A stretch of 64,000 nt of DNA from Sphingomonas sp. 32-62-10 (GTDB taxonomy: Bacteria; Pseudomonadota; Alphaproteobacteria; Sphingomonadales; Sphingomonadaceae). Position 1 is the stretch's first letter, and the number at the start of each line of letters is the position of its first letter. The stretch is taken from NCBI GenBank assembly GCA_002280555.1, contig NCEE01000015.1:1-64000 (forward strand), in the 5' to 3' direction. The notes beneath the pieces are model-generated. The model was not told the origin of the DNA, did no database searches, and was given only the letters and a program-made list of their open reading frames with translations. Position numbers and translations under genes: made by a program. Below, one piece after another: positions 1 through 8,851 of this stretch.

Positions 1-136
1 GGCGTGTTGGGCACAGACATGCGGTAATGAATCCCTTGTTCAAGCGGCCTTCCTAATCGATTGGTACGCAAAGGTGAACAGGTGGATTGCCCGGGTGTCG
101 GGTAAGCCTGCGTCGCGAAAAGGTGCCCGATCGATC

Positions 137-889
137 ATGCCTGCCACCCCCGCCTGGCCTCCGCAGTCCACGCCCCGGCTATTTACCGACCAGCCGATCG
201 TCCACGGCGCGATCCGCATCGACGGTCCGCAGGCGCATTATCTGATCGCCGTGATGCGCCTGAAACTGGGCGATCCGGTGAAGTTGTTCGACGGAGCAAG
301 CGGCGAATGGCTCGCCACGGCGGCATCGATCGGCAAGCGCGACCTGACACTGGAGGTTAGCGAGCAGCTCCGCCCACGCGAGGCAGTGCCCGATCTGTGG
401 CTTTGCGCCGCGCCGCTGAAGAAGGGGCGGATCGACTGGCTGATGGAAAAGGCCTGCGAGCTGGGGGTCGATCGGGTGGTGCCCGTGGTGACGCGGCGCA
501 CCGTAGTCGATCGCCTCAACCTCGATCGGTTGCGCGCCCACATGATCGAGGCGGCGGAACAGTGCGGGCGGACCGCGGTGCCGACGCTGGATGAGCCAGT
601 GAAGCTGGCAGTGCTCTTGCGGGATTGGCCCTCGGACCGTGCGCTGTTCTTCGCGGATGAGAATGGCGGCCTGCCTGCGTTCGAGGCGATGCGCGCCAAG
701 CCCGCACCGGCGGCGATCCTGATCGGCCCCGAAGGCGGCTTTGACGATGACGAGCGCGCAGCGATTCGCGCTTTGCCTTATGCGATCGGCATCAGCCTCG
801 GCCCCCGCATCCTGCGCGCTGACACCGCAGCCGCGGCGGCAATCAGCCTATGGATGGCAGCAGCGGGCGATTGGCAGGCACAGGACTAG
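137..889 (+). CDS. rsmE: 16S rRNA (uracil(1498)-N3)-methyltransferase
   Basis: RsmE methylates N3 of U1498 in 16S rRNA on the assembled 30S subunit, using S-adenosylmethionine; it belongs to the SPOUT (trefoil-knot) methyltransferases. The C-terminal knot motifs are clear: LIGPEGGF near residue 196 and SLGPRILRADTAA near 220. The N-terminal part has the usual PUA-like region (RLFTDQPIVHG..., HYLIAVMRLKLGDPVKLFDG). Starting at ATG 137 gives 250 residues, the normal family length; an upstream in-frame GTG at 74 would add a non-homologous basic tail and was not used. gshA follows 45 bases downstream on the same strand, an order I believe is common in sphingomonads. Confidence 0.93.
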   Translation: MPATPAWPPQSTPRLFTDQPIVHGAIRIDGPQAHYLIAVMRLKLGDPVKLFDGASGEWLATAASIGKRDLTLEVSEQLRPREAVPDLWLCAAPLKKGRIDWLMEKACELGVDRVVPVVTRRTVVDRLNLDRLRAHMIEAAEQCGRTAVPTLDEPVKLAVLLRDWPSDRALFFADENGGLPAFEAMRAKPAPAAILIGPEGGFDDDERAAIRALPYAIGISLGPRILRADTAAAAAISLWMAAAGDWQAQD

Positions 890-897
890 CCGCCCAC

Positions 898-922
898 TAG
901 CGCTGCCCCCCCGCCAGCGCTA
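898..922. other. Short hairpin between rsmE and gshA
   Basis: An 8-bp inverted repeat (TAGCGCTG / CAGCGCTA) encloses a C-rich loop just after the rsmE stop and just before AAGG, the likely ribosome-binding site of gshA. There is no T-run, so it is not a classical terminator. It could stabilise mRNA ends or affect access to the gshA ribosome-binding site. Confidence 0.35.
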
Positions 923-934
923 AAGGCGCAATCC

Positions 935-2308
935 ATGAGCACGAAGACCGTTTCAAAAAGCAACGCGGCGGTCATCGAGCACCGCGACCAGTTGATCGCC
1001 AGTTTCGCCAAGGGTGAAAAACCCCCGGAACGCTGGCGGATCGGCACCGAGCACGAAAAATTCGTCTACGCGCTGAACGATCACCGGGCGCCTTCCTATG
1101 ACGAACCCGGCGGCATTCGTGATCTGTTGATGGCGCTGACCGAATTTGGCTGGGAGCCTGTGATGGAGGGCGGGAACGTCATCGCGCTGAGCGGCACCGA
1201 TGGCAGCGTCAGCCTGGAACCTGCCGGCCAATTCGAATTGTCGGGCGCGCCACTCGATAATCTGCATCAGACCTGCGCCGAAACCGGGCGGCACTTGGAA
1301 CAGGTGCTGAAGCTCGGCGAGCGATTCGGGATCGGTTTTCTGGGTCTCGGCATGTGGCCCGACAAAACCCGGGCCGAACTGCCGATCATGCCCAAGGGTC
1401 GCTATGCGATCATGCTGCGCCATATGCCGCGCGTCGGCAGCATGGGGCTCGACATGATGCTGCGCACCTGTACCATTCAGGTTAATCTGGATTATCAATC
1501 TGAAGCCGATATGGTTAAGAAGTTCCGGGTCGGCCTCGCCCTTCAGCCGCTCGCCACTGCGCTGTTCGCCAATTCGCCCTTCACCGAGGGCAAGCCCAAC
1601 GGGATGCTTTCCTACCGCAGCCATATCTGGTCGGATACCGATCCCGCGCGCACCGGCATGCTGCCCTTCGTGTTCGAAGATGGGTTCGGCTATGAACGCT
1701 ATGCCGATTACGCGCTCGATGTGCCGATGTACTTCGTCTACCGCGACGGCAAATATATCGATGCAGCGGGACTTAGTTTTCGGGATTTCCTAAAGGGCGA
1801 ACTCTCCGTCCTGCCCGGCGAACTGCCGACGACGGACGACTGGAACGATCATCTGTCGACCGCCTTCCCCGAAGTGCGGCTGAAGAGCTTTCTCGAGATG
1901 CGCGGCGCCGATGGCGGGCCTTGGAGCCGCATCTGCGCGCTGCCCGCGTTCTGGGTCGGGCTGCTCTACGATCAGAGCGCGCTCGATGCGGCATGGGATC
2001 TCGTCAAAGGCTGGTCGATGGAAGAGCGCGAGTTGCTTCGCTCTTCCGTTCCGAAACTTGCGCTCGATGCACCACTCCCCGGTGGCGGTACGTTACGCGA
2101 TATCGCCGGAGAGGTGCTCGATGTATCGCACAGCGGTCTTTCGGCCCGCGCGCGGCTCGATGCCGGCGGCAGCAACGAAACCGGCTTCCTCGATCCGCTC
2201 CGCGAAATTGTCCGCAGCGGCAAGGTGCCTGCGCAAATGCTGCTCGATCGCTATCACGGCGACTGGAACGGCGATGTCAGCCGGATCTACGAGGAAATGC
2301 GGTTCTGA
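935..2308 (+). CDS. gshA: Glutamate-cysteine ligase (plant/alphaproteobacterial type)
   Basis: Catalyses ATP-dependent joining of L-glutamate and L-cysteine, the first step of glutathione synthesis in the cytosol. The 457-residue protein has the GCS2-type pattern of plant and alphaproteobacterial enzymes rather than the E. coli type: RIGTEHEKF near residue 37, GGNVIALSG near 79, SLEPAGQFELSGAP near 92, and the MLRTCTIQVNLDYQSE segment near 175. An AAGG ribosome-binding site lies about 8 bases before ATG 935. The 3' end overlaps the convergent methyltransferase gene by 22 bp, so the two transcripts run into each other. Confidence 0.95.
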   Translation: MSTKTVSKSNAAVIEHRDQLIASFAKGEKPPERWRIGTEHEKFVYALNDHRAPSYDEPGGIRDLLMALTEFGWEPVMEGGNVIALSGTDGSVSLEPAGQFELSGAPLDNLHQTCAETGRHLEQVLKLGERFGIGFLGLGMWPDKTRAELPIMPKGRYAIMLRHMPRVGSMGLDMMLRTCTIQVNLDYQSEADMVKKFRVGLALQPLATALFANSPFTEGKPNGMLSYRSHIWSDTDPARTGMLPFVFEDGFGYERYADYALDVPMYFVYRDGKYIDAAGLSFRDFLKGELSVLPGELPTTDDWNDHLSTAFPEVRLKSFLEMRGADGGPWSRICALPAFWVGLLYDQSALDAAWDLVKGWSMEERELLRSSVPKLALDAPLPGGGTLRDIAGEVLDVSHSGLSARARLDAGGSNETGFLDPLREIVRSGKVPAQMLLDRYHGDWNGDVSRIYEEMRF

Positions 2309-3666
2309 TCAGCGGCAGGTGATTTGCCCGATAGCCAGCCGAAAAACCTTGGGACGGGACCGTTTCGATCCATCCACGCCGAATAAGCCTGATAATCCGG
2401 ATCGGCACCCAGATGCTTTTCCTCGGTCTTGGCACGCCAGTAATAGACGCCGGCGACCAGCCCCATCAGGATCGTCGCCCGCGCCGCATCGGCCAGTGAT
2501 CCCGTGCTGAGCACGGGGACCGTCGCGATCCACCAGAACAGGTTCTTCGACAGATAGGCCGGGTGGCGCGACCAGGCATAGGGCCCGTGCGTCAGGATGC
2601 CGCGGTGCGTGAGGTTCGAAAAACGAATTCCAAACGCAATCGTCGCCCAGGCGTAAATCGCGGTCAGCGCGACCAGCACCACGCCCGTGATTGCCAGCAG
2701 CACCGGCTGCCCCGCAAACCAGTGCGTCCAGTCAGACGTGCCGGGGTGATAATCGAGTGGTCCGCCATTGCCCATCAGCGTGAACGGCGGGTAGCAGATC
2801 AGCGCTGCCGTCCAGGCCTGGGCGTGAGGGTTGGCGCTGCGGATGTGTGCGTCGAGCGGGCGCATGGTCAGCACATAGCCGACCGTCGCAAAGGCGACGT
2901 CGATCACGAACATGAAGGTGATCAGCCAGTTGGCCAGCGCCACCGGATTGCCCAGCACGACGCTCCAGTCGACGCGGATGAACTCGCCATAGCCCCCCGG
3001 CACGATCGCGAGCATGAAGGCGAGGAAGAATGCCTTTACGGCCCAGCTGCGCAAATGGGCATAAATCGCCTCTGGATCGACCGTGCTTGTGCCCATCAGC
3101 CACGTGCCGAGCGCCCAGGCGCCATCGCGCGGCTCCACCAGCTTGCGATCAAGCCACATGACATAGGGAATCGACGCCACGAACAGCAAAGGCGCAACCC
3201 CGCCGAACACCCACATCGAAAAGGGATAATTGCCCCACTGGTTGGTCCAGTAGAAGCGGAACGTGCCATAAATCAGCGCGATCCCGGCCCAGGTCGCCCA
3301 CAAACCGGCCAGCTTGGTCAGGCTGATGTCCAAAGTGTCGCGCCACGGCGTTTGGCGGGACCAGTCTATCCCGGTGCTTACGCGCCGATGGACCTTGTCG
3401 ACCAACACCGACCACAGGATCATCGGCACCCCGCATGCGGCGACATTGACCAAAGCGGCATGCGATCCATCGAAGTGGAAATAGCGCGCAATCGCCACCC
3501 AGGTGATCAACCCGGCAAGCCCGGCCATGCCGACGCCGGTACTGACGGCGGAGATCGGGCGCGGATCAGGGGCATTGGTGGCCGCGCGGGCAAGGGCAGG
3601 ATCGTGCAACATTGCCGCAACCGATAGCGCGCGAATGGTAAGTAAGGCGTGAAGCACGCTCGCCAT
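2287..3666 (-). CDS. Membrane methyltransferase of the isoprenylcysteine/phospholipid methyltransferase type
   Basis: A polytopic membrane protein of 459 residues with roughly ten hydrophobic segments. Its C-terminal part carries the ICMT/PEMT-like signature LTHRGILTHGPYAWSRHPAY (about residue 370) followed by a membrane hairpin and a charged tail with KTEEKHLGADPDYQAY, the usual cofactor-binding end of this superfamily. Eukaryotic members methylate prenylcysteine or phosphatidylethanolamine; the substrate of this bacterial form is unknown. ATG 3666 is preceded by AAAAGG at suitable spacing. The 3' end overlaps gshA. The long N-terminal membrane extension is larger than minimal ICMT proteins (about 200 residues). 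Confidence 0.72.
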   Translation of the reverse strand: MASVLHALLTIRALSVAAMLHDPALARAATNAPDPRPISAVSTGVGMAGLAGLITWVAIARYFHFDGSHAALVNVAACGVPMILWSVLVDKVHRRVSTGIDWSRQTPWRDTLDISLTKLAGLWATWAGIALIYGTFRFYWTNQWGNYPFSMWVFGGVAPLLFVASIPYVMWLDRKLVEPRDGAWALGTWLMGTSTVDPEAIYAHLRSWAVKAFFLAFMLAIVPGGYGEFIRVDWSVVLGNPVALANWLITFMFVIDVAFATVGYVLTMRPLDAHIRSANPHAQAWTAALICYPPFTLMGNGGPLDYHPGTSDWTHWFAGQPVLLAITGVVLVALTAIYAWATIAFGIRFSNLTHRGILTHGPYAWSRHPAYLSKNLFWWIATVPVLSTGSLADAARATILMGLVAGVYYWRAKTEEKHLGADPDYQAYSAWMDRNGPVPRFFGWLSGKSPAADQNRISS

Positions 3667-3737
3667 CGGGTGCCTTTTGCGCCAGTCGGGCGTTATGGGG
3701 GTCGCAGAAACCGTTTAAGATACCCAAAGGATTATCG

Positions 3738-4130
3738 ATGACGACCTTCGTAATGGCTATTGCCGCGCTGCTCGCGGCACCCGCACCCGCACCGACAATC
3801 TTGCCGGGCACCTGGGCCAACCCGTCGAAAAGCGTGCATGTCGCGTTCAAACGCTGTGGCCCGGCGATGTGCGGGACGATTGTGTGGGCGAACGCCAAGG
3901 CCAAAGCCGATGCGGCGCGCGGCGGCACCAACAAGCTGATCGGCGCGGTTTTGTTCGAAAAATTCGTGGCCGATGGCGCAGCGCGCTGGCGGGGCGCGGT
4001 ATTCATTCCCGATATCGGCCAGCGCGTTTCGGGTACGATCACCCAGGAAAATGCCAAAACGATCATCGGTGAGGGCTGTCTGATCGCGGGGCTAGGCTGC
4101 AAATCGCAGCGTTGGTCGCGAATCAAATAA
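3738..4130 (+). CDS. Exported DUF2147 family protein
   Basis: A 130-residue protein with an N-terminal hydrophobic signal-like segment (MTTFVMAIAALLAAPAPAP) and a small beta-rich domain beginning ILPGTWANPSKSVHVAF. It has the paired cysteines CGPAMCGTIVWA near residues 40-45 and a second pair (GEGCLIAGLGCKSQRWSR) at the C-terminus, the pattern of DUF2147 proteins. These are small secreted domains of unknown function, often next to envelope genes. The intergenic gap to the divergent methyltransferase is 71 bp, so both promoters probably lie there. Confidence 0.75.
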   Translation: MTTFVMAIAALLAAPAPAPTILPGTWANPSKSVHVAFKRCGPAMCGTIVWANAKAKADAARGGTNKLIGAVLFEKFVADGAARWRGAVFIPDIGQRVSGTITQENAKTIIGEGCLIAGLGCKSQRWSRIK

Positions 4131-4223
4131 CGCGCAGCTACGAGCGCCCGCGCTCGCCCCCTTCCCGCCCGTCATTTTGCTGCTAGACCTTGTGCCATAA
4201 TGATTTGCACGGGGAGTTTGCTG

Positions 4224-7200
4224 GTGGAGTATCGGGTGATTACGGCGGTGGCCGTGCTGTTGGCGTCGACGTCCGCGATGGCGCAAACCGCCGCCCCGAC
4301 CCCCGCTGCCGATCCCGCCAAACCCGTCAAACCCAAATGGGACGTTAACGCACCCCCCGGCATGACGACGCGGCAAGTGCCGATCGATGTGACCGAGGGC
4401 AGCTGGATGAACATCGACGTTTCGCCCGACGGCAAGACGATCGCATTTGACTTGCTGGGCGACGTTTACACAATGCCGATCGCGGGTGGCACGCCGACGC
4501 GGATCGCCGATGGGCTCGCTTACGAACAGCAGCCGCGTTTCTCGCCAGATGGCAAGCGGATTGCCTTCGTCTCCGACCGCGCGGGGGGCGATAACATCTG
4601 GCTGATGAACGTCGACGGATCGGACAAGCGCCAGCTGTCCAAGGAAGATTTCCGCCTGCTCAACCAGCCGAGCTGGAGCCCCGACGGGCGGTTCATCACT
4701 GCCAAGAAGCATTTCACCACCCAGCGCTCCCTCGGTACGGGTGAAGTGTGGCTCTATCATGTGTCGGGCGGCGGCGGCGTCCAGCTGGTCAAGCGCGCGA
4801 GCGAACAGCTGCAGAAAGAACTGGGCGAGCCGATTTTCGCGCCCGACGGCAAGGGCATTTATTACACCCGGAACGTCACCCCCGGCCCGATTTTCGAATA
4901 TGCGCAGAATTCGAACACCGATCTGTTCCATATCGAACGTTATGATCTCGACAGTGGTGAGGTGACGACGGTCGCGAGCGGGGTCGGCGGATCGGTGCGT
5001 CCGACGCCATCGCCCGACGGCAAGTTGATCGCGTTCGTCCGCCGCGAACGGACCAAATCGAAGCTTTATGTGAAGGATCTCGCCTCCGGTCAGGAGCGCA
5101 AGATTTACGACTCGCTCGATCAGGATGTCCAGGAAACCTGGGCGGTGACCGGCGTCTATCCGAACATGTCCTGGACGCCCGACAGTAAGGCGCTGGTATT
5201 CTGGGCGGGCGGCAAGATCCGCCGCGTGGGGGCTGACGGGGCGGGTGCCGCAGACATCCCATTCCGCGTCAACGATACCCGCGTCGTGATCGATGCGACG
5301 CATCCCGTAGTCGATGTGGCGCCGGCCAGCTTCGCCACCAAGATGCCCCGCTGGGCGCAGGTATCGCCCGATGGCAACTCGGTCGTCTACGAAACGCTCG
5401 GCAAGCTTTGGGTCAAACCGATGGCGGGCGGCGCCGCGCGGCGGCTGACCAGCGACAAAAGCGACGGGTTCGAATTGTGGCCCAGTTGGTCACGCGACGG
5501 GCGAACTGTTGCGTTCGTCGGCTGGAGCGATGCGAAGCTCGGCACGATCCGCACGGTGGCGGCGGCAGGCGGGGCGGCGCGCGATGTGACGACACAGCCC
5601 GGTCATTATGCCCGCCCGCGCTTTTCACCCAGCGGCAAGACGATCGTGTTCGAACGCGGCAGCGGCGGCGGACTGACCGACGATCGCTGGGGCGAGAACC
5701 CCGGCATCTACCGCGTTGCGGCCAGTGGCGGCGCGGTGTCGCTGATCAGCAAGAACGGCAGCGCACCCCAATTCGGCGCGTCGGACGACCGTGTGTTCAT
5801 GATCGGCAGCGACAAGGGCAAGCGCCAACTGGTGAGTACCGATCTGTCGGGTGAGGCCAAGCGCGTCCACACCACGGGCGAGCTGGTGAACGACTATATC
5901 GTATCTCCCGATGGCGCCTTCGTGGCGTTCCGCCAGAACTATCAGGCATTCGTGATGCCGCTGCTGCCCGGCACGCAGGATGTGGCGGCCGACCAAAAGG
6001 GCAGCGCTCTGCCCGTCACGCGCGTGAGCGGCGATGGCGCGGAGTTCATCCATTGGTCGAATGGCGGCAAGCAGGTGCATTGGAGCCTGGGGGCAACCCT
6101 GTTCACCGCCGAAACCGCGCAATTGTTCGCCACCGCACCGCAGGGAGCCGATGCACCCAAGTTCAAGGCACCTACCACCGGCGTGTCGCTGTCCATGGAT
6201 GTAACCGCCGCCAAGCCGACCGGCGTCGTTGCGCTCACCGGCGCGCGGATTGTGACGATGGCCGACAAGGCAGGCGGAATCATCGATGATGGCGTGATCG
6301 TCATCAGCGGTGACCGGATCACCGCCGTTGGCAAGGCAGGTTCGGTGACGATTCCGGCTGGTGCGAAGGCGATCGATGTCGCGGGCAAGACCATCATCCC
6401 CGGGCTGGTCGATGCCCATGCGCACGGGCCGCAGGGCGATGACGAGTTGATCCCGCAGCAGAACTGGTCGGCGATCGCCAATCTGGCGTTCGGCACCACG
6501 ACGATCCACGACCCCTCTTCCCGTGCTGCCGAAATCTTCGTTGCGTCCGAAATGCAGCGCGCGGGCAAGATCCTGGCGCCACGCATCTTTTCGACCGGCG
6601 AGATCATCTATGGCGCGAAATCGCCCGACGTGTTTGCCGATATCAGCAGTTATGAGGATGCGCTCGCCAATGTCCGCCGCTTGAAGGCACAGGGCGCGCA
6701 TTCGGTGAAGAACTACAATCAGCCCCGCCGCGAACAGCGCCAGATGGTCGTCAAGGCAGCGCAAGCCGAGGGGATGGAAGTCGTTCCCGAGGGCGGTTCG
6801 CTGTACACGATGGATCTGAGTCTGATCCAGGACGGCAATTCGACGGTTGAGCATAATGTGCCGCTCGACATCTTTTACGCCGATTTCGTCAGTCTGTGGA
6901 CGCAGACCAAAACCAACTACACGCCGACACTGGTCGTTACCTATGGCGGTCCGGCGGGTGACCCCTATTGGCGCGCGCATACCGATGTGTGGAAGCATCC
7001 GTTGCTGACCAAGCATGTGCCGCCAGGTCTTCTCGCGGCGCAAAATGTCCGCCGCGTGCTCGCACCCGAGGAGGATTATGTCGACGCCGCCAGTGCGCGC
7101 GAAGCCAAGAAGCTGGCCGATAAGGGCATTCAAGTGTCGATCGGCGCGCATGGCCAGCAGGCGGGGTTGGGGTCGCATTGGGAAATGTGGTCGTTCGTGC

Positions 7201-7517
7201 GCGGTGGGTGGAGCCCGGTCGAGGCGCTTGCTGCCGGCACGATCATGCCCGCCACCTCGCTTGGCTATGCGAAGGATGTCGGCTCGCTCGAAGTCGGCAA
7301 ACTTGCCGATCTGGTGGTGCTCGATGCCGATCCCACGGTCGATATCCGCAATACCGAAAAGATCAGCCGGGTGATGCTCGGCGGACGCCTCTATGATCCG
7401 GCGACGATGAACGAGGTCGAGACTGGCACGGCCAAGCGTGCCCCCTATTGGTGGGAAAAGGGCGGCAATCCAAGCGCTGGCAGCCAGATGGTGACCAGTT
7501 ATGGACATGGCGACTGA
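4224..7517 (+). CDS. Exported amidohydrolase fused to a TolB-like beta-propeller
   Basis: A large exported protein of 1097 residues. The start is GTG 4224, because GGGGAG at 4211-4216 lies seven bases upstream; an in-frame ATG at 4200 lies ahead of this site. The first about 23 residues form a signal peptide ending AMAQ. Residues about 50-650 hold repeated WD40-like/PD40 blades of the form SPDGKxIAF and SWSPDGR, typical of TolB-type propellers. The C-terminal domain is an amidohydrolase: GLVDAHAHG near residue 731 gives the HxH metal site, SVKNYNQ near 828 a candidate carboxylated lysine, VEHN near 876 and GAHGQQAG near 974 further histidines, and GxLADLVVLDADP closes the barrel. Such fusions are predicted periplasmic peptidase/imidazolonepropionase-like hydrolases; the substrate is not known. 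Confidence 0.88.
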   Translation: MEYRVITAVAVLLASTSAMAQTAAPTPAADPAKPVKPKWDVNAPPGMTTRQVPIDVTEGSWMNIDVSPDGKTIAFDLLGDVYTMPIAGGTPTRIADGLAYEQQPRFSPDGKRIAFVSDRAGGDNIWLMNVDGSDKRQLSKEDFRLLNQPSWSPDGRFITAKKHFTTQRSLGTGEVWLYHVSGGGGVQLVKRASEQLQKELGEPIFAPDGKGIYYTRNVTPGPIFEYAQNSNTDLFHIERYDLDSGEVTTVASGVGGSVRPTPSPDGKLIAFVRRERTKSKLYVKDLASGQERKIYDSLDQDVQETWAVTGVYPNMSWTPDSKALVFWAGGKIRRVGADGAGAADIPFRVNDTRVVIDATHPVVDVAPASFATKMPRWAQVSPDGNSVVYETLGKLWVKPMAGGAARRLTSDKSDGFELWPSWSRDGRTVAFVGWSDAKLGTIRTVAAAGGAARDVTTQPGHYARPRFSPSGKTIVFERGSGGGLTDDRWGENPGIYRVAASGGAVSLISKNGSAPQFGASDDRVFMIGSDKGKRQLVSTDLSGEAKRVHTTGELVNDYIVSPDGAFVAFRQNYQAFVMPLLPGTQDVAADQKGSALPVTRVSGDGAEFIHWSNGGKQVHWSLGATLFTAETAQLFATAPQGADAPKFKAPTTGVSLSMDVTAAKPTGVVALTGARIVTMADKAGGIIDDGVIVISGDRITAVGKAGSVTIPAGAKAIDVAGKTIIPGLVDAHAHGPQGDDELIPQQNWSAIANLAFGTTTIHDPSSRAAEIFVASEMQRAGKILAPRIFSTGEIIYGAKSPDVFADISSYEDALANVRRLKAQGAHSVKNYNQPRREQRQMVVKAAQAEGMEVVPEGGSLYTMDLSLIQDGNSTVEHNVPLDIFYADFVSLWTQTKTNYTPTLVVTYGGPAGDPYWRAHTDVWKHPLLTKHVPPGLLAAQNVRRVLAPEEDYVDAASAREAKKLADKGIQVSIGAHGQQAGLGSHWEMWSFVRGGWSPVEALAAGTIMPATSLGYAKDVGSLEVGKLADLVVLDADPTVDIRNTEKISRVMLGGRLYDPATMNEVETGTAKRAPYWWEKGGNPSAGSQMVTSYGHGD

Positions 7518-7585
7518 TCGACCGGCATGAAAGTACACAGGCGGTTGACCGTCGCCCCGTCTGTGTGGCAGTCGCGCGGTGGTTC

Positions 7586-7659
7586 GCGGGTATAGTACAA
7601 TGGTAGTACAGCAGCCTTCCAAGCTGAATACACGGGTTCGATTCCCGTTACCCGCTCCA
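7586..7659 (+). tRNA. tRNA-Gly (anticodon TCC)
   Basis: A 74-nt cloverleaf: acceptor stem GCGGGTA paired with TACCCGC, D-arm TAGTACAATGGTAGTA, anticodon loop CTTCCAA giving anticodon TCC, T-arm with GGTTCGATTCC, discriminator T and an encoded CCA end (7657-7659). It reads GGA glycine codons. mtnB begins only 15 bases after the CCA, so the tRNA and the methionine-salvage operon may share a transcript. Confidence 0.97.
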
Positions 7660-7673
7660 CCTTTCCGATCTGG

Positions 7674-8312
7674 ATGGACCCCATGACCGCATCGACCCTG
7701 GCCGAGGCGAAGGCGCAGATTATTGCCGCCGGGCGCTGGCTTGATGGCAAGGGCTGGGCGCCTGCCACCGCCGGTAATTATTCGATGCGGATCGCCGATG
7801 GCCGCTTCGCGATCACCGTTTCGGGCTGGCACAAAGGCCGGCTGACCGATTTCGGGGTGATGACGGTGGATGCCGAGGGCAAATCGCTCGACGGCAAGAA
7901 ACCCTCGGCCGAAACCGCGCTTCACATGGCGCTTTATTCCCGCTTCCCAGAGGTGAACGCGGTGCTGCACAGCCATTCGCCCGAGGCGGTGGGCATGAGC
8001 CGCGCGTACCGCAAGGCAACGCATTACAAGCTGGCCGGGCACGAAATGCTAAAGGTGCTGCCGGGCTTCACCACCCATGACGCGGTGTTTGCGCTGCCGA
8101 TCGTCGATAACAGCCAGGATATGGCGGACATCCTGGCAGCGCTGGAACCCGCGATGCTGGCCGAATCGCCGCCGCCTGCCTATCTTATCCGCGGGCACGG
8201 CCTCTATGGCTGGGGCCGCGACATGGCAGAGGCCGAACGCGTGATCGAAGGCGTCGAATGGATGATCGCCGCTGAACTCGCCGAGGCGCGTTTCCGGGAG
8301 AGTATGCGATGA
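7674..8312 (+). CDS. mtnB: Methylthioribulose-1-phosphate dehydratase
   Basis: Dehydrates 5-methylthioribulose-1-phosphate to the 2,3-diketo compound in the methionine salvage pathway; a zinc-dependent class II aldolase-fold enzyme. The 212-residue protein shows the sugar-binding start ATAGNYSMRI, the glycine-rich VSGWHKGRL, HSHS near residue 102 (zinc ligands) and RGHGLYGWGRD near 173 (further zinc histidine). ATG 7674 and in-frame ATG 7683 are both possible; neither has a good Shine-Dalgarno, and the tRNA-Gly CCA end is 15 bases away. The stop overlaps the start of mtnD (ATGA), implying coupled translation. Confidence 0.93.
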   Translation: MDPMTASTLAEAKAQIIAAGRWLDGKGWAPATAGNYSMRIADGRFAITVSGWHKGRLTDFGVMTVDAEGKSLDGKKPSAETALHMALYSRFPEVNAVLHSHSPEAVGMSRAYRKATHYKLAGHEMLKVLPGFTTHDAVFALPIVDNSQDMADILAALEPAMLAESPPPAYLIRGHGLYGWGRDMAEAERVIEGVEWMIAAELAEARFRESMR

Positions 8313-8851
8313 GCCGGTTGCAAATTTTCGGCGACAGCGATGCGAATGCCTTGCTGCTCGAAACTTCCGATGCCGACGTGATCGCGCACGAGCTCGCGGG
8401 CATCGGCGTCCGCTTCGAACGCTGGCCGACGCGGCCTGTCGCGAGCGCCGACGAGGTGCTGACCGTTTATGCGCCCGAAATCGAAAAGCTGGTCGCAGCG
8501 GACGGCTATCAATCGATCGACGTGATGGGCGTGACCCCCGATCATCCCGACCGCGCGACGATCCGGACCAAATTCCTGTCCGAACACACCCATGCTGAGG
8601 ACGAAATCCGCTTCTTCGTCGAGGGCGAAGGGCTGTTCACGCTTCACGAGCAGGGCCGGGTGTTCAACATGCTGTGTACGCAGGGTGACCTGATTTCGGT
8701 GCCGGCGGGCATGCGCCACTGGTTCGATATGGGCGCGGCGCCCAAGTTCACGGTGATCCGCCTGTTCCTCAATCCTGATGGCTGGATCGCACAGTTCACT
8801 GGCGACGACATTGCCGATCGCTTCCCCCGGCTCGAGCGCGCTGACGCGTGA
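8309..8851 (+). CDS. mtnD: Acireductone dioxygenase
   Basis: Oxidises the acireductone intermediate of methionine salvage. The Fe(II) form yields the ketoacid precursor of methionine plus formate; the Ni(II) form yields an off-pathway product. The 180-residue cupin has the metal motif HTHAEDE near residues 92-98 and the second-motif histidine in PAGMRHWFDMG near 134, as in the ARD family. ATG 8309 overlaps the mtnB stop by four bases, and its own stop overlaps the mtnC start (GTGA), so the three genes are tightly coupled. Confidence 0.95.
   Translation: MSRLQIFGDSDANALLLETSDADVIAHELAGIGVRFERWPTRPVASADEVLTVYAPEIEKLVAADGYQSIDVMGVTPDHPDRATIRTKFLSEHTHAEDEIRFFVEGEGLFTLHEQGRVFNMLCTQGDLISVPAGMRHWFDMGAAPKFTVIRLFLNPDGWIAQFTGDDIADRFPRLERADA

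Noticed and set aside
5625..8042. 805-codon minus-strand ORF
   Set aside because: It is antisense to the amidohydrolase, the tRNA-Gly and mtnB; its translation is rich in Arg, His and Asp with no domain, as expected for the reverse of a GC-rich gene.
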